From DATARR01 sp034666985 (lineage in GTDB: Bacteria; Acidobacteriota; Thermoanaerobaculia; Multivoradales; UBA5704): a DNA stretch of 64,000 bases. The notes under the pieces are model-generated. The model did not search any database. It saw only the letters and a program-made list of their open reading frames with translations, and had not been told where the DNA came from. Below are positions 25,347 through 64,000 of the stretch, piece by piece. A program made the translations under genes and the position numbers. Each line of letters opens with the position of its first letter. The stretch's first letter is position 1. The stretch is taken from positions 1 to 64,000 of the forward strand of contig JAXDKS010000063.1 in assembly GCA_034666985.1 (NCBI GenBank). The letters run 5' to 3'.

Positions 25347-25411
25347 CAGAGGACGGCCGCCTCGGGCGGCGGCGGCTGTCCTCGTCTTTTCTTGCGCCGG
25401 CTGGATCGTGG

Positions 25412-25483
25412 TATCCCCAACGGGATTCGAACCCGTGTTGCCGCCTTGAAAGGGCGGAGTCCTGACCACTAGACGATGGGGAC
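25412..25483 (-). tRNA. tRNA-Glu (TTC)
   Basis: The minus strand folds into a full cloverleaf. The acceptor stem is GTCCCCA with TGGGGAT, the anticodon stem CCGCC/GGCGG holds loop CTTTCAA (anticodon TTC), and the T arm contains GGTTCGAATCC. The length is 72 nt without CCA, which is not encoded. The 5' end is at 25483 and the 3' end at 25412, facing the truncated HTH-TPR gene. Confidence 0.95.
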
Positions 25484-25543
25484 GTAGAAGGAGCTGGGGG
25501 AGCCAGGAGGCCTGACGCCCAGGGATAATTTACCACAGCCGGC

Positions 25544-48208
<22,665 letters not shown>

Positions 48209-48212
<4 letters not shown>

Positions 48213-49681
48213 GCGACCTCCGCGAGCGATGGGAGCCGGGAGAGCCGGATCTCGGGCTCGGCCGTCACCTGATCCAGGATGCGGCGGAAGAGGGCCAGCC
48301 AGCGCTCCACCGTGGCCTCATCCAGGACGTCGGCGTTGAATTCGACCGACCCGGAGAAGCCGAGATCCTCGTAGTTGTAGAGGCCGAACAGGAGGTCCCA
48401 GCGGGAGTTGCCGTCATAGAGCGGCACGGCGGCCGAGTCGAGGCTGCCGGCGCTGGTGTGGCTCTGCCCTTCGAGGACCAGGAGGAGGACCTGCACCACC
48501 GGGAAGCGGCTCGGGTCCGGCGCGATCTCCAGCGCCTGTATCAGTTTGTCGAAGGGCATGTTCTGGTGGCTGTAGGCGAGGACGGAGGCCTTCTTCACCC
48601 GCGCCAGCAACTCGCGGAAGGTGGGATCGCCCGCGAGGTCGACCGGGAAGGGGACCTGGGTGAGGAAGAAGCCCGCCACCGCCTCCAGCTCGGGCCGCGG
48701 GCGGTTGGCGCTGTTGGAGCCCACCACCAGCTTGTCGCGGCCGGTGAGGCGGAAGAGGAGGGCGTCCACCAGGGCGAGGATGGCCATGAACGGCGTCACC
48801 CCCTCGCGACGGGCCAGGGCGCGCAGCCGGTGGGCGGCCTCGGGGCCGGTCGAGAACGGGATCATGCCGCCGCGCTGGCTCTGCGCCGCCGGCCGCAGCC
48901 GATCGCCCGGCAGATCGAGGACAAGCGGGAATCCGGCCAGCTCACGGCGCCAGAACTCCGTGTAGTCGGTCAGGATCTCGCCGCTCCACCACTGTCGCTC
49001 CCACACGGCGTAGTCCGGAAACTGGAGCCCGGGCTCGGAGAGGGGGCTGGGGAGACCGGCGCGGGCCGCCTCGTAGAGCACCATCAGCTCCTGCATGACG
49101 ACCTGGAAGGTGATCCAGTCGGTGACCGTGTGGTGGAGGGTCAGCAGGCAGAGGTGGTCCCCCGCGGCGAGGCAAACCAGGGTGGCCCGCACCAGGGGGC
49201 CGCGCTCCAGGTCGAACACCGCCCGTGTGCGATCGAAGAGGGCGCGGGTTCCTTCAGCGTATCGCAGCTCCGCCGGCAGAGCCGAAAGATCGATGAGAGT
49301 CCAAGGGATCGCGATCCGCTCGGCCACCCGCTGCACGGGTTGGCCGTCCACGAGGGGGAAGCTGGCGCGCAAAACGGCGTGACGGCGGACGATCTCGTGC
49401 AGAGCCGTCTCCAGGACCGCGATATCGAGGCCCCCTCGGAGGCGGCTGGTGGCGTCGACGTTCCAGGAGACCAGGCCGGGGTTGTCCCGATGCAGGCGCC
49501 AGAGCCGCTCCTGGTCGATCGACAGAGGCCAATCGCCGGCCGCGGTGGGTCCTGTGACACGGAGCACCGGCGGCGGCACAGGCGGGCCGGCCTGCTGCTT
49601 GCGGCGCAGGGCCTCGAAGAGCGCCCGCTGCTCCGGAGTGAGCGCCGACAAGCGGTCCAATACCTGGTCGAAACGCGTCAA
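48209..49681 (-). CDS. Stand-alone NRPS condensation domain
   Basis: The 490-aa protein holds one C domain and nothing else. Residues 8-28 repeat the LSALTPEQRALFEALRRKQ helix of the next gene. The C domain runs from about 50 (PLSIDQERLW) to 475, with active-site motif HHTVTDW near 182; the catalytic second His and the Asp are kept, but the Gly after Asp is Trp. It lies between the PKS gene and a gene that itself begins with a C domain, so two C domains follow the ACP in series. It starts at TTG 49681, which shares TTGA with the PKS stop; an uncommon start, but the overlap fits the pattern of this operon. It may condense, act as a docking piece or be inactive. Confidence 0.88.
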
Positions 49682-52600
49682 CGCGCCATCTCCATCTCGG
49701 CCAGCTTCTGCGCCGCCTCCTCGGGCGACAGCCCTTCCACCAGAGCGAGGAGGGCTTCGATGTCCTCCGCGCTCTCCTCCCCCTTGGCGCGGCCCACGGC
49801 CTTGGCCAGCTCGGCGATGGTGGGTGACTCGAAGAGCGCCGTCACCGGCAGGTCGGCCGCGAGCCGGTTGCGGATCTGGGTCACCATCTGGATGGCGAGG
49901 AGCGAGTGGCCGCCCAACTCGAGGAAGCTGTCGTCGACGCCGACCGGCGCGATGCCGAACAGCTCCTCCCAGAGAGCGGCGAGGGTCTCCTCGCGCTCGT
50001 TGCGGGGCGCCGCGTAGGGAGTCGAGAGAGCCGGCCGCGGCGATCTTTCACCGCCATGGGCGGGCCCCATCTGGGCGAGGAGCGTTTCGGCGGTCACCGT
50101 ATCGGCCTCGGCGATCAGGCCGCGCACGTCGCGCGAGGCGATCACGGCGCGGGGGAGGTCCACGGCGAGCAGGCGGCGGAGGGCCTCACCGCTCCGCTCC
50201 CCGGGGACACCCCAGGCGTCAAGGCCCTTCTGGATCTCGTCCGGCTGCAGACCGGTGAGGCCGCCGGCCGCGGCGACCAGCCAGCCGTTCCACTGGTAGG
50301 GGTCCCAGTGGGCGACCACGGTCCGGGGCCCATCGATCGCCGCCATCGCCGCCCGCCGCTGGGCCAGAGCGTCCAGGAACGTGCCGGCGGCGGCGAGGTC
50401 GAGCTGCCCCAGCCCGCCGGTGAAGGCCAGGGTGGAGGACATCAGGAGGATGAAGGCCGGCGGCTCGGTCTCGGTATCCAAGGCCGCCAGCCAGGCCTCG
50501 GCGCCCCGGGTGGCGGGCTCGATCGAAGCGCGCAGGGATTCGGCCGTCTTGAGCTGGATGAGGCCGCCCGTGAAGGCGCCGGCGGTGTGGAAGACGCCCT
50601 GGATCGGTCCCAAGGCCGCGCGCGCCGCGGCCAGGACAGCGGCCGGCCCGCCTACGGGGATGCCGGGCGTTTCGCCAGGTATCGCCACCCTGGCATCCAG
50701 ATGACGGACCAGGTACTCGGCGAGGGCCGCGCCGCCGCCATGGAGGCCGTCGGTGACCAGGTAGGCGCCTCCCCTGACGAGGAGGGAGCTCTCCCCAGAA
50801 GGAAGAGGCACCGGCTCGAAGTCCCGCACCCAGCGCTGGCGGCCTCGCAAGGCCACGGTGCTCCCACCAGCGGCGGCGCCCAGACGGGCCTCGGCCAGGA
50901 GCTGGTCCACGAGGCGGTCCGGAGAGGACAGGGAGACGTCGACGCTGGCGCAGCTCAGCCGCGCCGATTCCTGGTGGATCACCCGGACCGCGCCCAGGAC
51001 GGTCGCCTTGGCCGGGTGCACGGGATCGCCGTCCACCACCTCATGGAGGCCGTTGGCGACCACGGTGATGTGAAGGGGCTCGGGCTCGCCGCCGGTGGCG
51101 GACACCGCCTGCTCCAGGCGCACGAGGCTGAGCAGGCCCGCGGCCTGGGCGTCGTCATAGGTGGGCTCAGCCGCCGTCACTCCCCAGAGGTGGAGGACGT
51201 TGGCGGGAACGGGGAGATCGGGGTCCTGACCGGGAGCGACCGTGGCCACGGCTCGCCCCTCCCCGCGCAGTCTTTCCGCGATGCGCTCGCCCAGGCCGGT
51301 CTCGTCGAGGAAGATCAACCAGCCGCCGTCCTCCCCCGCTGGCGCCGTAGTGGCCAGGGGCACCTGCTTCCATGAGGGCGCCCAGAACCAGTCGGCGACA
51401 TCGGTTCGTGGCGTGACCTCCGGAGCCGGGACGCTGCCGCGCGCTGGGGGGTCGATCCAGTAGCGCTGGCGCTCGAAGGGATAAGGGGGCAAGCTCACCC
51501 GGCGCCGCCGCTCGCCAGCGAAAAGCGCGGCGGAGTCAAAACGGGCGCCGGCCGTCCAGAGGCGGCCGAGGGCGTCGAGGAGGAGGGCCGTCTCTGCGCC
51601 TTCGCCAGCCCGGCCCAGGGTGGTCGCGGCCACGGGTGCCCCAGTGCCGAGCTGGCGTACGAGGGTGGAGAGGGTGGCCCCAGGCCCTACCTCCAGCATC
51701 ACCCGGTCAGGCTCGCGCAGCAGCTCGGCCAGCCCCTCGGCGAAGCGCACGGGCTGCGTCATATGGCGGGCCCAGTAGCCGGGGTCCGCCAGGTCGGCGG
51801 CGGTGATCCAGGTGCCGGTGACGTTGGAAACGTAGGGGATGGCCGGCGCCGCGACCTTCAGCGAGCGGGCGATCTCCGTCAGCGGCGCCGCGCCCGGCTC
51901 CATCATCCGCGAGTGGAAGGCGTGGGTGGTGGTGAGGCGTAGGCAGGAGACGCCCTGACCCACGAGCCGTGACTCCATCTCCGCCACCGCCACCTCCGGT
52001 CCGGCCACGACGCAGAAGTGGGGACCATTGGTGGCTGCGAGAGACAGCCCCTCACCCAGCAGCGGCCGCACCTCGGATTCCGGCAGCGGCACGGCCAGCA
52101 TGGACCCTGCGGGCAGCTCCTGGATGAGCTTCGCCCGCCGCGCCACCAGGGCCAGGGCATCCTCCAGGGAGAGGACGCCCGCGAGGGCCGCGGCCACGTA
52201 TTCGCCCAGGCTGTAGCCGATCATCGCCTGAGGACGCACGCCCCAGGACATCAGCAGCCGGGCCAGGGCGTACTCGACGATGAAGACCGCGGGCTGGGCC
52301 ATCTCGGTGCGGGCCAGGCGCTTGCCCGTTTCGTCGAGAGGAGCCGTGCTCCTGCGCAGCATGGCCCGCAGATCGGGTCCATCCCCAGAGCGCGGCGCAG
52401 ATGCGAACAGCGTCTCGCGGAGATCCACCCCGAGATGCGGCGCGAGGATTTCCGCGCAGCGATCGATCTCGGCGGCGAAGGCAGGCTCGGCGTCGTACAG
52501 CTCCCGGCCCATGCCGACCGCGTGATCGCCCAGGCCCGGGAACAGGAAAACCACCGGCCGCTCGCTCCCTTCGAAGCTTCCGCGGGCCCCCCGGCCCTCC

Positions 52601-54128
52601 CGCAGGGCGGCCACGGCCTCCGCGCGGTCGCGGCACACCACGGCCCGGCGTTTGGAGAACGCTTTGCGCCCCATCTGCAAGGTGAACGCGACATCGGCCA
52701 GATTCAGCTCCTCGCTCTCCAATCGATCCGCCAAGCGCCGGCAAGCTTCGTCCAGGGCCGTCTCCGTACGGGCGGAGACGGTGAGGAGCTGCCACGGCCG
52801 CGACGGCCCCGAGGATTCCACCGCCGGCGCCTCCTCCAGCACGGCGTGGACGTTGGTCCCGCCCAGTCCGAAGGAGCTGACGCCGGCCCGCCGGGGCGAA
52901 CGGTCCGCCGGCCAGGGCAGTGCCCGGGTGGGGACGTGGAACGGCCCGAAATCGCATTGCGGGTTGGGCTGCTCGAAGTGCAGGCTGGGCGGGATGGTGG
53001 CGTGCTGGAGGGCGAGGGCCGCCTTGATCAGGCCGGCCAGGCCCGCCGCCGTGTTGAGATGGCCGACGTTGGTCTTGATCGACCCGAGAGCGCACGAATC
53101 CGTGCCGCCTGCCGCCGCGAAGGCCTGGCCAAGGGCCGTCACCTCGATGGGATCGCCCAGGGCCGTGCCGCTGCCATGCCCCTCGACGTAACCGATGGAG
53201 GCGGGCTCGACCCCGGCCATCAGCAGGCTCTCGGTGATCACCTCCGCCTGCCCCTCGACGCTGGGAGCGGTGAAGCCCACCCTGTCCGACCCGTCGTTGT
53301 TCACCGCCGAGCCGCGGATCACGGCGTAGACGCGGTCGCCATCCTCCAGCGCGTCGGCCAGTCGCTTGAGGACCACGACGGCCGCACCGTTGCCCACCAC
53401 CGCGCCGCCGGCCGCGGCGTCGAAGGCCCGGCAATGGCCGTCCGGCGAGGCGATCCCCCCCTCCTGGAAGAGGTAGCCGTCCTTGGACGGCAGGGCGATC
53501 GACACCGCCCCGGCCAGGGCCAGGTCGGACTCTCCTGACAGCAGGCTCTGGCTCGCCATGTGAACGGCCGTGAGGCCGGTCGAGCACGCGGTCTGCACCA
53601 GCACGCTCGGCCCCTTGAGGTCCAGCTTGTAGGAGAGGCGGGTGGCCAGGAAGTCGCGGTCGTTGAGCAGCATGGCCTGGAGCCCCCCCACCGTGGCCAG
53701 CAGGCCGGCGTTGGGCAGCAGGTTCGAGAACAGGTAGGAACTGGTGCCGGAGCCGGCGTAGACGGCGGCCCGGCCGCCGACGCGCTCCGGATCCTGACCG
53801 GCGTCCTCCAGGGCCTCCCAGGCGCATTCGAGGAGGATGCGATGCTGCGGGTCCATGACCTCGGCCTCGCGCGGCGTGAAGCCGAAGAAGGCGGCGTCGA
53901 ATTCTTCGACGCCGTCGAGCACGGCACGGGCGCGGACGTAGGCGGGATCGGCCAGCAGCGCCGGATCGACCCCGCTGGCCAGCAACTCGTCGTCGGTGAA
54001 GAAGGAGATGGATTCCACGCCGTCGCGGAGGTTCTCCCAGAACCGCTCCAGGGTGGCCGCGCCAGGGAAGCGGACGGCCATGCCGATGATCGCGATACTG
54101 GCGACGCCCTGGGGTTGGGGATCTTCGC

Positions 54129-54132
<4 letters not shown>
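49678..54132 (-). CDS. Type I polyketide synthase module KS-AT-KR(defective)-ACP
   Basis: A 1484-aa single PKS module. KS 10-435: active Cys183 (TACSTG), His319 in EGHGSGT and His358 in NVGHL form the complete triad. AT 520-830: active Ser641 (GYSLGE) and HAFH at 737-740, the malonyl-CoA-type motif. A KR-like region spans about 910-1320, but its cofactor loop reads TDGLHGGG instead of TGGxGxxG and the catalytic Tyr is Leu (GQLDLAAAG where active KRs have GQADYAAAN), so it should not reduce. ACP Ser near 1408, then an acidic tail (EGLSPEEAAQKLAEM). No DH, ER or methyltransferase. Expected role: one malonate extension leaving a beta-keto group. The ATG at 54132 overlaps the NRPS stop (ATGA). 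Confidence 0.93.

Positions 54133-64000
<9,868 letters not shown>

Overview
The window is GC-rich bacterial DNA. The best guess for the host is an Acidobacteriota lineage (Thermoanaerobaculia/Holophagae-like). That guess rests on gene content: a large exported BNR/sortilin-type repeat protein, secreted M49 and M13 metallopeptidases, HTH-TPR regulators beside small Cys-rich secreted proteins, and a big NRPS/PKS locus. It was made by eye, not by phylogeny.

Left part (1-25.5 kb). Bases 1-1145 hold repeats and no convincing gene: an inverted-repeat element (332-588) and an array of GACCC-NN-GGGTC palindromes on an exact 21-bp pitch (773-1080). The array lies just upstream of an overlapping pair of ABC exporter half-transporters. 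A second inverted-repeat element with perfect 34-bp ends (4790-5137) abuts the remnant of a Rieske dioxygenase gene. Then come a ribbon-helix-helix protein, a membrane-anchored SRPBCC protein, a Uma2-type nuclease-fold protein, a hicAB module overlapping an NAD-dependent epimerase, the BNR-repeat protein, a PrsW-like protease, a multi-pass membrane protein, a GNAT protein, a DUF3800 protein, an EamA transporter, convergent M49 and M13 peptidases, a PLP dehydratase and a YceI protein. At 22.2-25.4 kb is a cluster of two small coupled proteins, a full-length HTH-TPR regulator, a convergent 91-aa secreted peptide with two CxIDPWGxC repeats, and a truncated HTH-TPR paralogue. A tRNA-Glu follows.

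Right part (25.5-64 kb). Six leftward genes with 4-base stop/start overlaps encode one NRPS/PKS assembly line. In biosynthetic order: PCP-(C-A-PCP)x3, open at the window edge; KS-AT-KR(defective)-ACP; a lone C domain; C-A-PCP-C-A-PCP; C-A-PCP-C-A-PCP; (C-A-PCP)x3. There are ten A domains. Pocket codes read by eye suggest ?, Pro, ?, [malonate], Gly, Val, Ser, Val/Ile-like, Ser, aminoadipate-like, ?. No thioesterase, reductase, epimerase or MbtH gene is visible; the last protein ends in a docking-like helix. The line therefore starts outside the window and may end elsewhere too.

The most unusual features are: (i) copies of the same inverted-repeat family found between genes also lie in frame inside two NRPS domains, and 9-bp minisatellites have expanded inside two others; (ii) an HTH-TPR regulator beside a small secreted peptide gene, reminiscent of RRNPP peptide signalling; (iii) the 21-bp palindrome array; (iv) module shuffling among the NRPS genes; (v) two consecutive C domains after the PKS module.
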